64,000 nt of DNA. Source: a virus. The translations under genes and the position numbers were made by a program. Location of the stretch: positions 44,070 through 108,069 of the IMG/VR virus record IMGVR_UViG_3300032893_000013. The stretch is one strand, 5' to 3'. Numbering within the stretch: position 1 is the stretch's first letter; the number at the start of each line of letters is the position of its first letter. Under the pieces are notes generated by a model. That model did no database searches, was not told where the DNA came from, and worked only from the letters and a program-made list of their open reading frames with translations. Positions 16,509 to 25,038 of the stretch are shown here, one piece after another.

Positions 16509-17411
16509 ATGTCGGCAAAAAAGCAGTTTGAAAAACTTCCATACCACATCCTGTTGAACCCCGATCTTTCGCCAGAATCCAAGCTACTCTTCCTGATCCT
16601 TAAGAAATATAAAGGCTTTGGGAAGGCGTTTGCCAAGATTGACACACTCGCGGAGCGTCTCAACTGCTCCAGGAACTGCATTGGATCATACGTCGATGAG
16701 CTTGTAAAGGCAAAGCTCCTGACTTACAAAAAAGGCGGCTTCAAAAAGGCCAATGAATACGAGCCTGACATGAATCCGGCGACGCGCTATGCCATGGTTT
16801 CCGTTGATTTTCTTCAAAGTAAAAATTTTACATCAACTGAAAAAATTATACTGATCTACCTGAAGGAGCGGGCCGGTCTTGAATTCGGCTACAGGCAGAT
16901 GTCAAAGGACCTTGGACTTAGCCCCAAAACCTTCCAGCGGTTTTTCTCCGGCGACAAATGGCACCGATTCTTCGTGAGAAACGTCGGCCAGGGAAAGAAC
17001 AAAAGTACATACACACTCACGAAAGAGGGGCATTCAATCTCGGAAGGGGGTATGGACATTTTTGACGATGGTATGGACAAAACCGTGTCTCTACCTGTGG
17101 ACAAAACTGTGCAAGGGGTATGGACAAATCTGACAGGGGGTATGGACAAAACCATGTCACCAATCAGACTTAATAAAAACAGACTTAGGAAATCAGACTT
17201 AAACATTCAAGTCTTTTCTATTCAGACATGGAATTGCAGTTGTGGATGCAAGACAGAAGACGAACATAAAAAATTCCAAGAAAAAATTAAAGCCGACTTC
17301 GATAGAGAAATTTCTCGTCCTCCCAAAAAGACTATCCTCTCAGAACAACAAGAAGAAATGGCAAAAAAAATCAAAGAGTGGGAACAAACAGGCTTCTTTC
17401 CCAAAAAATAG
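16509..17411 (+). CDS. Winged-helix replication initiator candidate with internal origin
   Basis: 300 residues. ATG 16509 is chosen because family-like sequence (KLPYHILLN) begins there and the promoter abuts it; a TTG at 16428 is upstream of the promoter. Residues ~10-85 and ~95-165 form two winged-helix-like domains (DTLAERLNCSRNCIGSYV; YRQMSKDLGLSPKTFQRFF), as in initiator/RepA-type or phage O-like proteins. The gene body holds iteron-like and AT-rich repeats, as in lambda O. C-terminal ~70 residues have a CSCGC cluster and charged helices. Initiator role is inferred. Confidence 0.75.
   Translation: MSAKKQFEKLPYHILLNPDLSPESKLLFLILKKYKGFGKAFAKIDTLAERLNCSRNCIGSYVDELVKAKLLTYKKGGFKKANEYEPDMNPATRYAMVSVDFLQSKNFTSTEKIILIYLKERAGLEFGYRQMSKDLGLSPKTFQRFFSGDKWHRFFVRNVGQGKNKSTYTLTKEGHSISEGGMDIFDDGMDKTVSLPVDKTVQGVWTNLTGGMDKTMSPIRLNKNRLRKSDLNIQVFSIQTWNCSCGCKTEDEHKKFQEKIKADFDREISRPPKKTILSEQQEEMAKKIKEWEQTGFFPKK
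17046..17160 (+). repeat. Five iteron-like direct repeats (TATGGACAAA core)
   Basis: Five copies of T(A/G)TGGACA begin at 17051, 17072, 17096, 17119 and 17141, all in one orientation and 21-24 bases apart (about two helix turns). Three copies are preceded by a G run (GGGGTAT or GGGGGTAT). The copies fall in different reading frames of the host gene, so the DNA rather than the peptide is what repeats. Confidence 0.8.
17162..17214 (+). repeat. AT-rich direct repeats beside iterons, DUE-like
   Basis: CAGACTTA occurs at 17165, 17180 and 17194, 14-15 bases apart in A/T-rich sequence, and an inverted copy (AAGTCT) follows at 17209. It lies immediately downstream of the iterons, the position of the unwinding element in lambda-type origins. 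Confidence 0.6.
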
Positions 17412-17441
17412 TTGCTTCAAGGACCTTCAAATTGGGATATT
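17412..17441 (+). promoter_or_regulatory. Weak possible promoter before 17460
   Basis: TTGCTT, 18 bases, GATATT, in the short gap after the initiator gene. Confidence 0.3.
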
Positions 17442-17459
17442 AACCTTGTAGGAGCTACT

Positions 17460-17663
17460 ATGGATTTGTTTACCCTTACGGAATTGAAAACTATTCACTC
17501 AGCACTCTGCCTGAGAGAAGCAACTCTTCTTCAGATCGCCGACACTGAACACACTGAAGTTCCACCGGAACAGAGATTTTTTGTTCCGCAACTTCGACAG
17601 GTTCGTCTTTTGAAAGAAAAAGTTGCATCTGAAATTCGCGTTTCCCTGAGAACGGAAGGATAA
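17460..17663 (+). CDS. Unrecognised small protein before groEL
   Basis: 67 residues; ATG 17460 follows GTAGGAG. Helical, with a Leu-rich heptad-like C-terminal half. Separated from groEL by three bases. Confidence 0.7.
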   Translation: MDLFTLTELKTIHSALCLREATLLQIADTEHTEVPPEQRFFVPQLRQVRLLKEKVASEIRVSLRTEG

Positions 17664-17666
17664 AAA

Positions 17667-19493
17667 ATGTACAGAGAACTTGTCAAAGCAAAGACAGCCG
17701 CAAAGAAAATTACCTACGGTGGAGGCGGCGGCGGAAACTCCGACGATCTCAAAACTGTAGTTTTAGACACTGTAAGGAAAGCCAGCCAGTTGGTGGGCAG
17801 TACCCTTGGACCTAATGGGCGCGTGGTTTTAATCGAAAGGCAAGAGAGCCTTCCCCCTTTTACAACGAAGGATGGGATCACCGTTTTCAATTCCATGGCG
17901 TTTGCTAACCCAACTGCGCAGGCTGTTTTAGAAGCTGCGCGGGATAGTAGTAGCAAAACGAACGTAGAGGCGGGAGATGGGACCACTACGGCTACTATCC
18001 TTGCGGAAGCTCTTATCCGCTTAGGTTTTGAATACCTTGAAAAAAATCCAAAGTTGAGCGTTCAGAAGGTCATGCGCGAAATGGAAAGAACTTTCCGCGA
18101 CCTTGTGGTTCCCGCGATCAAAAGTTTGTCAGTAAAGATTACAGAGCAAAACAGCGACGATCTACTTCGTAAAGTGGCTATGGTAGCGACGAATAACGAT
18201 GAGGAGATGTCAGATGCAGTCATTAGAGCTTTTGGAACTGTTGGGCACGGTGGAAACATTACCATCGACGAAGGCCCAGGAGCATCGGGATACCAAGTCG
18301 AAAAGATTGAAGGTCTTCCTATCGCCCGTGGATTTGAAGATTCGTGCGGTCGCTTTTTTGAAGAGTTCATCAATGACAAAGCCAATTATCGTGTCATTCT
18401 CGAAAAACCGCATTTCATTCTCTACAACGGAAAGCTCAACGAACCTTCTGCCTTGATTCCGATTCTTCAGAAAGTGGCGACTGCGACCGGCTTGACCGGC
18501 GAAGAGATCCGCGCCTCAAAATTTTCCCCGAATATCATCGTTGTGGCGCACCATTTCTCAGAAGCCGTACTCGCGTTCATGATGAATAACTTCAAGAATG
18601 CCGAGGCTTTGAATCTTTTTCCTCTTAAGACTCCGCTTACACAACAAACGAACAGTCCATTTCATTTTTTACACGATCTATCGGCGTTTACCGGCGCGAT
18701 TGTTTTCGATCCGGTGAGCAGACCGCTCGAAAGTGCAGAACTTGAGGATCTAGGTGTAGATGAGATGCGTCTGTTCGAGTCTTATCGCTACAAATCCCTC
18801 CTTTTAGGAGAACCGCCAGAACCTATCCTGATTGCCCGAGTCGAAGAACTTGAGCAACAGGCTAAACAGCCGGAAAGTGAGCTTGATGGCGAAATTATTC
18901 GTGAGCGCATGTCCCTTTTGACGGGAGGCGTTGCCCGAGTGCGCGTTCTTGGCTCATCTGAGTCCGAACTGAAGGAAAAGAAACACCGCGTTGAAGATGC
19001 GGTCATGGCAATCAAAGGCGCGCTCAAAGAAGGAGTGTTGCCCGGATGTTGCAAAACTCTTCTCGTCCTTTCGTCAGCCATCGCTCAAAATCCGACAACA
19101 TCCGACGCCGTGAAACAAATCATGGCTCGCGCCTTGGCCGAACCGTTCAGTAGAATTTTCACAAATGGTGGAGCTACTACCGATGAAATCCAAGCGATCT
19201 ATGCAAAAATGATGGATGTAAAAAATCCTTTCTTTTACACATACGACGCTTTGAGCGGAAAAACCGGCGATGCCATCGAGTTGGGAATCGTTGACTCTGC
19301 ATCCGCCGTCCTGATGGCAATTAAAAACAGCCTGGCGGTCGCTAAGATGCTTATGGGACTGTCTGGCATTGTTGTGTTCCAACGCGATCTCGAAACGGAA
19401 ATTGACGCCTCTAGGACGTTCAAAGCGGAAAATCAGGCAATGGCCGAAGCGATCCGCGACTCTAACCAAGAACATTGGGAACCGCCAATTTGA
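17667..19493 (+). CDS. groEL: Phage GroEL-type chaperonin
   Basis: 608 residues against about 548 for host GroEL. TLGPNGR (~48), the ATP-site GDGTTTAT (~102) and HRVEDAVMAIKGA (with the catalytic-type Asp) are conserved, so ATPase activity is likely. A Gly run near residues 19-24 and extra residues in the apical and middle parts account for the length; the C-terminal GGM tail is absent. It would fold phage (e.g. capsid) proteins, possibly with the GroES-like candidate at 13340-13678. AAGGAT precedes the ATG. Confidence 0.93.
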   Translation: MYRELVKAKTAAKKITYGGGGGGNSDDLKTVVLDTVRKASQLVGSTLGPNGRVVLIERQESLPPFTTKDGITVFNSMAFANPTAQAVLEAARDSSSKTNVEAGDGTTTATILAEALIRLGFEYLEKNPKLSVQKVMREMERTFRDLVVPAIKSLSVKITEQNSDDLLRKVAMVATNNDEEMSDAVIRAFGTVGHGGNITIDEGPGASGYQVEKIEGLPIARGFEDSCGRFFEEFINDKANYRVILEKPHFILYNGKLNEPSALIPILQKVATATGLTGEEIRASKFSPNIIVVAHHFSEAVLAFMMNNFKNAEALNLFPLKTPLTQQTNSPFHFLHDLSAFTGAIVFDPVSRPLESAELEDLGVDEMRLFESYRYKSLLLGEPPEPILIARVEELEQQAKQPESELDGEIIRERMSLLTGGVARVRVLGSSESELKEKKHRVEDAVMAIKGALKEGVLPGCCKTLLVLSSAIAQNPTTSDAVKQIMARALAEPFSRIFTNGGATTDEIQAIYAKMMDVKNPFFYTYDALSGKTGDAIELGIVDSASAVLMAIKNSLAVAKMLMGLSGIVVFQRDLETEIDASRTFKAENQAMAEAIRDSNQEHWEPPI

Positions 19494-19501
19494 GGTAGAC
19501 C

Positions 19502-21907
19502 ATGATTGTGCTGTATAAATGTAATCTTTGCTCAAATTCGATCAAGAAATATTACTCGCAGGGGCAGAAACAAGCTCCGTTCATTCAGTGCGAGTGCAAA
19601 GGTGTCATGGAAAAACAATTACCCGAATTCAGCACGTCTAGCTTTGAAACCGTAGACAATGGTAACATGGTGAAGAAAGTGGAACTTCGTAAGGGCGCGG
19701 TCGAAAAGGCACGCGCAAAGGGCGATGACTTCATCCAAAAAATGGAAGATCGCAATAGGGTAATAAGAATGAGACTTGATCTTGCGTCACTAAACATCAG
19801 CGCGCTCAAGAATTTCGCCGCCAATCAGCATGTGGACTTACCTTCCTATGGCGTAACCGCAATTGTTGGGAAGAATGAAGATGATGGCGGAAGCAACGGA
19901 ACCGGCAAATCATCCTTCTCGATTGCCGCACTCGTCAATCTTTTTGGACCAAAATACGTCGGGGCCTCGATTAAGGATCTTGAAAACCGCTACCTGAAAG
20001 ATTCAGCCAGAGTCGTTGGCCGATACTATCTTGACGGTAAAGAGCTTCTGGTTGACAGAACGCTTGGCGGACGCCTGTGGTTCATGTTCGATGGTAAGCC
20101 GAACCGTGATGGCAAAGCCGAAGAAGTTCAAGTTCAGTTGAATCAAATCTTGGGCATCACTCCAGAACAATTGGATTTTTTGAGCAACAAATCTCAAGGG
20201 CAATTCGGCGGATTCCTTCTCATGAAGGACGCGGATAAAAAGGACTTCTTGAGTTCTTTCTTCGATGTGACGGACATCGAAAAAGCCAAAGATAAAGCCG
20301 ATCTCGAACTTTCCGTCAAAACCAAAGAATTGAATGCTGCAACTGGCAAACTTCAATATGTCGAGGGCGAAGTCAAGCGTCTGGCCGATCTCGTCAATTC
20401 CGCAAAAATTGAAGTTGAGCGCGTCAACACAAGCGACTTCCGCAAGACCATTGACGCAATGAAACTTCAGCTTTCTGACCTTGAAGCGAACAAATCTGCC
20501 CTAGAATCTCTCAAGAACAAAAGCGAATCTGAATTTGCAGAATATGCCATGGCCATAGCCGAAGTTAAATCGGCCTATGAGGCTTCCATGCTGAAGCGGG
20601 CCAACATTGAAGCCCAAATCGCCGAGCAAAATGCCAGAATGGAAGAGACGAAGCTCAAGATCGAAGAGCTTAACCTGAAAATTTACAATACGCCATCGAC
20701 GCCAAAAGAATTGCTGGATCAAAAGGCTCAGATAGAAGCCGTCATCGCTGAGTTGAATCGTCGCAAAAATAGCGTCGCTCAACAGCAATACGCTCATTCC
20801 TTGTCCTTGCAGCGCCTTGTGAATTTGCAGACTTCTCTGGAACAGGCCGAGAATGCGAAATGCTCCTACTGTGAATCTCCATTGAGTGACGAAAAGAAGG
20901 CGGCAACTAAGGCTAAAATTCAAGCTGACATAGACGCTACCAGAGCTTCGGACAGTCTGATCCTGGAAAAGATTGCTGCCGAAACTGTCAACGAAGATGA
21001 TGTCAAACAGGCACAGGTCTTCAAAGACACTATCCTTCAAAAAATTGCAGACTTTTCTGCGGCTAACAATCCGGAAACCTTCAAAAGAGAATCAGCATTA
21101 GTGCGCGAGACTCAAAAGGTCATCACGTCTACAATCCTTCAGCTTCGTATGGCTCTTGATATGGAATCTGGAGCCGTAAAGCAAGCTATTCAGAAAGTTC
21201 GTGACGGAATCAACAGCGCGCTAACCAAAATCAATTACGACATCTACAATGCGCAGCTTGGAATTCAGGCAAAAGAAGCTGAAATCGCTGACAAGCTCAA
21301 AGAATTGAGTCGCGCCGAAGCCGAACATAAACGAGTCTGTGAAGAATTCGCTCAAGTTTTTCGCTCGAAGGAAGCTCTTGATGAGGAAGTCACTACTCTA
21401 ACGCACGTCACCAAAGTCACGTCGAAGGCTGGATTCATCGGTTACATTTTTGACAGTATGCTTGAGAATTTCAACTCCGAAATCAATGAAAATCTCAAGA
21501 TGATTCCGAACGCCAGAAAGTTCAGCCTTCAATTCTCATCAGACAGGTTGGTAAAAACTACAGGTGCTGTCAACAAGGCAATCACGTACCAAATCTTCAG
21601 CGGAACGGAGAAAGTAGATTTTGAGACTTTATCTGGCGGTGAAAAACTCAGCGTGATCGCTGCGGTAGATGAATCTCTTGATACGGTCCTGAGTAAACGT
21701 CTTGGCGTATCTATTGGATGGAAATTCTTGGACGAACAATTCTACTGGATTGATGAAAACAGCAAGGAGTCCATCTTGAATTTCTACAAAGCCAAGTCAA
21801 GCAAGAGAGCCTATTTCATCGTAGATCACGCATCTGAATTCAATGCTGCGTTTGACAGTAAAATCACCATCGTTCGCTCAAACAATGTGGCGCGGTTTGC
21901 GTCATGA
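19502..21907 (+). CDS. sbcC: SbcC/Rad50-like ATPase (T4 gp46 type) with N-terminal zinc ribbon
   Basis: 801 residues. Walker A GSNGTGKSS (~130), coiled coils to both sides of a zinc-hook CSYC (~456), ABC signature LSGGEK (~710) and a Walker B/D-loop region (KFLDEQFYWID). Partner of the SbcD-like nuclease. Odd: residues 1-~90 are an FmdB-like zinc ribbon (CNLC, CEC) in the same frame; an internal ATG at 19770 with AGGG 12 bases upstream could start a standard-length SbcC. Either a fusion or two in-frame products. Confidence 0.9.
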   Translation: MIVLYKCNLCSNSIKKYYSQGQKQAPFIQCECKGVMEKQLPEFSTSSFETVDNGNMVKKVELRKGAVEKARAKGDDFIQKMEDRNRVIRMRLDLASLNISALKNFAANQHVDLPSYGVTAIVGKNEDDGGSNGTGKSSFSIAALVNLFGPKYVGASIKDLENRYLKDSARVVGRYYLDGKELLVDRTLGGRLWFMFDGKPNRDGKAEEVQVQLNQILGITPEQLDFLSNKSQGQFGGFLLMKDADKKDFLSSFFDVTDIEKAKDKADLELSVKTKELNAATGKLQYVEGEVKRLADLVNSAKIEVERVNTSDFRKTIDAMKLQLSDLEANKSALESLKNKSESEFAEYAMAIAEVKSAYEASMLKRANIEAQIAEQNARMEETKLKIEELNLKIYNTPSTPKELLDQKAQIEAVIAELNRRKNSVAQQQYAHSLSLQRLVNLQTSLEQAENAKCSYCESPLSDEKKAATKAKIQADIDATRASDSLILEKIAAETVNEDDVKQAQVFKDTILQKIADFSAANNPETFKRESALVRETQKVITSTILQLRMALDMESGAVKQAIQKVRDGINSALTKINYDIYNAQLGIQAKEAEIADKLKELSRAEAEHKRVCEEFAQVFRSKEALDEEVTTLTHVTKVTSKAGFIGYIFDSMLENFNSEINENLKMIPNARKFSLQFSSDRLVKTTGAVNKAITYQIFSGTEKVDFETLSGGEKLSVIAAVDESLDTVLSKRLGVSIGWKFLDEQFYWIDENSKESILNFYKAKSSKRAYFIVDHASEFNAAFDSKITIVRSNNVARFAS

Positions 21908-22281
21908 TAAAGGCCGATCTGGAATCAGCGTTGGCCCTATGGGACGCTCTTGAGGAAGAGGCGGAAATCTACGTCCCAGTCGTTCTCGACAGCACCAGCA
22001 ACGGGAAATTTTTCGTTGAGCGCGGAACACTACCGGCTAATAAAGATCGAATGCTGGTGAGAGTGTTCGTAAACAGAGACGAAGCCGATTCATATAAACT
22101 TTTCAAGAAGGGCAATCGCCTCACTCTTGCCACAACGACGGTAGGACACCTTCTCGCTTCACTCGAAAGAAACTTGACAACTATTGACGGTAAAATAGAA
22201 TGTGTGCTATCTACTTTGGATATGAATGGAAATTTCCACATCCTCGAAACTTTGTGGTCGAACACTAACCGAAACTCATAG
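21904..22281 (+). CDS. Unrecognised protein coupled to sbcC
   Basis: 125 residues, ATGA overlap with sbcC. Acidic N-terminus, mixed alpha/beta. No motif recognised. Confidence 0.75.
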   Translation: MIKADLESALALWDALEEEAEIYVPVVLDSTSNGKFFVERGTLPANKDRMLVRVFVNRDEADSYKLFKKGNRLTLATTTVGHLLASLERNLTTIDGKIECVLSTLDMNGNFHILETLWSNTNRNS

Positions 22282-22289
22282 GAGAAAAA

Positions 22290-22577
22290 ATGGACGCACG
22301 CGAACTTGATGAAAAGATTCAGGACTTGAAAGATAAGTTGGACGAAAATTTTGTTAAGGAAGTTAAGGCTTCTAGTCCAGAAGCTCTCAAAGAAAAAATC
22401 GTTCAATTGTCGAAAAGAGTTCAGGAAATTGATGACGAGAAGGCTAAAGACGGCAAACTGAAAACTCTTCGCACCCAAAAGTCTGACCTTGAGGGCGGAT
22501 ACCGGGATCGCAAGAAAGAAGTGGATCGTCAGCGTCAATACGTTATGCTCACTTTGATGGAGCGCGGTAATCTATAA
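22290..22577 (+). CDS. Small coiled-coil protein
   Basis: 95 residues behind AGGAG. Highly charged and helical with heptad-like spacing through most of the length. Shares one base with the next start (TAATG). Function unknown. Confidence 0.72.
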   Translation: MDARELDEKIQDLKDKLDENFVKEVKASSPEALKEKIVQLSKRVQEIDDEKAKDGKLKTLRTQKSDLEGGYRDRKKEVDRQRQYVMLTLMERGNL

Positions 22578-22921
22578 TGTCCGAACAGCCCGCAGAAAAG
22601 CCTAAGAAGAAACGTAAGCGCAAGCCGAAACCTTCTGGGCTGAGAAAATATTGGCCACATCTTACGCTCAAACAAGCCGAAGCGGAACGGCAAAAACTGT
22701 CAGATGCTCAAGGAGCCAAATGTGCCATATGCGGGAAGGACGAATCTTCGTTCGTTAACCGATTAGCGGTCGATCATAACCATGCGACCGGGAAAGTACG
22801 CGGACTTCTGTGTTATCGCTGCAACAAGTTCCTGGTTGGAAGAAACACTATTGAGTCGGCCACAAAAATCTTGAATTACTTACAGACCTATGATATACCA
22901 GCCGCTCAGGAGGAAACATGA
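22577..22921 (+). CDS. Recombination endonuclease VII-like HNH nuclease
   Basis: 114 residues. Lys/Arg-rich N-terminus, then CAICG (~46), AVDHNHATGKVRGLLCYRCN, the His-Asn-His-like core with four zinc cysteines of the T4 gp49/Endonuclease_7 family. Resolves branched recombination intermediates before packaging, or acts as a simple HNH nicking enzyme. Overlaps dut by ATGA. Confidence 0.85.
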   Translation: MSEQPAEKPKKKRKRKPKPSGLRKYWPHLTLKQAEAERQKLSDAQGAKCAICGKDESSFVNRLAVDHNHATGKVRGLLCYRCNKFLVGRNTIESATKILNYLQTYDIPAAQEET

Positions 22922-23430
22922 AAGTTAGAGTACAAAAATTGAATCCCGAAGCTGTGATTCCTAAATACGCCAAGCCTGGCGATGCCGGTCTTGATCTCGT
23001 GGCAGTCTCTGTTGAGGTTGACGCAAATCTTAGGCAGGTGACGTATGGAACTGGTCTTGCGGTAGAAATTCCGCAAGGGTTTGTTGGATTGATCTTCCCG
23101 CGCTCTTCGATCCGCAACAACACTCTGTCTCTCTCAAATGCGGTAGGAGTGATTGATAGCGGCTATCGCGGTGAAATCAAAGCCGTTTTCAACATAGTTG
23201 ACGGCAGAACTACAACGCAGAAAGAAACGCGCCCTTTCTGGGATGATTCTGGATCTTTTGAAGGCTACCGGGACAAGCATTTGAAGGTTCCGATAGAAAA
23301 AATTTATGGCGTCGGCGACAAAATCGCCCAACTTATGATCGTTCCATATCCTCAAATCGAATTGGTTCAGGCCGAGTCTCTTTCTGAGACAGAGCGCGGA
23401 GCCGGTGGATTTGGCAGTACCGGAAGATAG
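22918..23430 (+). CDS. dut: dUTPase
   Basis: 170 residues with the trimeric dUTPase motifs: DAGLDL (~23), PRSSIRN (~61), GVIDSGYRGEI (~78) and the C-terminal GGFGSTG. An insert of about 20 residues lies before the fourth motif. Hydrolyses dUTP to dUMP, keeping uracil out of phage DNA. Start behind CAGGAGG. Confidence 0.93.
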   Translation: MKVRVQKLNPEAVIPKYAKPGDAGLDLVAVSVEVDANLRQVTYGTGLAVEIPQGFVGLIFPRSSIRNNTLSLSNAVGVIDSGYRGEIKAVFNIVDGRTTTQKETRPFWDDSGSFEGYRDKHLKVPIEKIYGVGDKIAQLMIVPYPQIELVQAESLSETERGAGGFGSTGR

Positions 23431-23431
23431 G

Positions 23432-23466
23432 TTGATTTTCTCAAAAAGATACGGTAAGATCGTATC
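23432..23466 (+). promoter_or_regulatory. Promoter with palindrome around its -10 box
   Basis: TTGATT, 17 bases, TAAGAT (23455-23460). The -10 lies in the loop of a perfect inverted repeat GATACG-N7-CGTATC (23448-23466), which would suit repressor binding. The next gene's AGGAG follows about ten bases after the expected start. Confidence 0.5.
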
Positions 23467-23486
23467 AATTTGAGCTAGGAGTAAGT

Positions 23487-24389
23487 ATGTACGACTTTGA
23501 CGAAGAAGCTGGCGAGTACGATGGTAACGCCGAAGAGGTTCTCGAAAACCTCGAAGATGGACTTCCTGCTGATTTTCAGAATGGGGAAGAGTACGCCGCC
23601 GATGTCATGAACAGCGCCATGCAGCGTATTGAAGAGGCGAATCTGTTCAAGACTCTTGTCAATCAAGACATCTTCGCTCCGAACTCTGCACGTCCGGAAA
23701 TTCTAAACTCTGTCAACGCAAAGATCCGACAATTTGCGATTGAGCAGCTTGAGACTCTTCTCGGCATACGCTCACCCAAGTCACAAAGCGCCGACCTTCC
23801 GTTTGATGATGGAGAAGTCGCCCAACTGAAAATGCTTCTCGGCAACTTCTCTGAAGTAGAAGTTCGCGTTTTGAAAATGCTCATTGGGAAAGTCCTGAAG
23901 ACGGATTCAAACTTCGTCGCTCAAAGTACGCCAGAACGTAAACCGGAACTTCAGCAAATCCAAGCTCCGACTCCGGTCGTGAAGCAAATTGGAACCCCGG
24001 CTCAACCGCTTAAAAAGGCCCAACCCAAAAGACAGCCTGCGCGCCAAACTCAGCCGCATCCAACTCCGGCTCAGCCTGCACCTGGACAAAAGCGCAAACG
24101 TCAAAAGCCAGGAACTGCAACGCCCAATACCACTACCAAAGTGAAGCCAATGCCGAGCGCAGAGCAGCTTATCCCGGTATTGGGAGCAGCTAATCAGGGA
24201 GTCGTTGCCTCACGCGCAACGAAGGGATCTCAAGGCGTTTCTGAAGGTGAAATGAATAGAGGTATAATGTCAGTCGGCGATGTCGTTCAAAGATTGACTG
24301 GTGGAAATATCATTGCTACTGACAATTCAAATCCGGCAGATGCCGCAATGGCAGATGGTGGAGGGGTAGATGTCAACGGTAGATTCTAA
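23487..24389 (+). CDS. Unrecognised acidic/Pro-rich protein
   Basis: 300 residues behind AGGAG. N-terminal 30 residues are acidic; ~60-140 helical; ~150-220 a basic Pro/Gln/Lys linker with several QP repeats; a Gly/Asn/Ala-rich tail follows. Layout suggests two folded parts with a flexible DNA- or protein-binding linker. No family recognised. Confidence 0.72.
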   Translation: MYDFDEEAGEYDGNAEEVLENLEDGLPADFQNGEEYAADVMNSAMQRIEEANLFKTLVNQDIFAPNSARPEILNSVNAKIRQFAIEQLETLLGIRSPKSQSADLPFDDGEVAQLKMLLGNFSEVEVRVLKMLIGKVLKTDSNFVAQSTPERKPELQQIQAPTPVVKQIGTPAQPLKKAQPKRQPARQTQPHPTPAQPAPGQKRKRQKPGTATPNTTTKVKPMPSAEQLIPVLGAANQGVVASRATKGSQGVSEGEMNRGIMSVGDVVQRLTGGNIIATDNSNPADAAMADGGGVDVNGRF

Positions 24390-24402
24390 TAAGGAGAAAA
24401 AA

Positions 24403-25038
24403 GTGGAAACTAATACTCAACAACCGAAAACTCCGGCTCCCGCTCCGGCACCAAAAGCCCCTGCAAAGCCGCAAGAACCTCAAAAAGTGAAAAGCTACAC
24501 CGAACGCTTCGTGGACATGGAAAACATGATTGTTCGCATGAGCTACGCCATCAACTTTCAGGCCAAAACCATCGAAGAGTTGATGAAGCAAATTCAGGTC
24601 ATGAATGAAGAGCTTGATCGCTTGACTCTTGTTCGCAAGAGCGTCAATGCCATCATGAAAATTTCCGAAACCGAAGAAACCAGCACCCATATGTTCTCAC
24701 TGGAAAGAGTTGCTGAAAAAGTTGAGCAGCTTGAACTCCAGGCCGCTAAAGAACAACTTGCTAAAGACCTTCAAGATGGCGTTGTAAAACAAGCCGATAC
24801 CGTCGAAAATGACCTTACGGTTATTGAATTCGAGTCAATTCCCGAAGGCTCCTACGGCCTTATCAGCGTCGGAACCACAGTTCCCGAACTGAAAAAGGAA
24901 TTGATTGGAAAGAAAGTCGGAGATGTTGTGCAAAAGGTGAAGATTACCGGCATCTACGCATACGTCCTCGAAACACCCAAAACCGAAGGTACAGATGGCA
25001 AAACTCAAGAAAACCCCCAAAGTCCAGCAGCGCAGTAA
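24403..25038 (+). CDS. Coiled-coil protein with GreA-like C-terminal pattern
   Basis: 211 residues from GTG 24403, chosen because AAGGAG lies seven bases before it and the previous gene has just ended; an ATG at 24370 lies inside that gene. Pro/Ala-rich N-terminus, helical coiled coil (~30-130), then a beta domain with LIGKKVGDVVQKV reminiscent of the GreA/GreB C-terminal domain. A transcription-factor role is only a suggestion. Confidence 0.68.
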   Translation: METNTQQPKTPAPAPAPKAPAKPQEPQKVKSYTERFVDMENMIVRMSYAINFQAKTIEELMKQIQVMNEELDRLTLVRKSVNAIMKISETEETSTHMFSLERVAEKVEQLELQAAKEQLAKDLQDGVVKQADTVENDLTVIEFESIPEGSYGLISVGTTVPELKKELIGKKVGDVVQKVKITGIYAYVLETPKTEGTDGKTQENPQSPAAQ

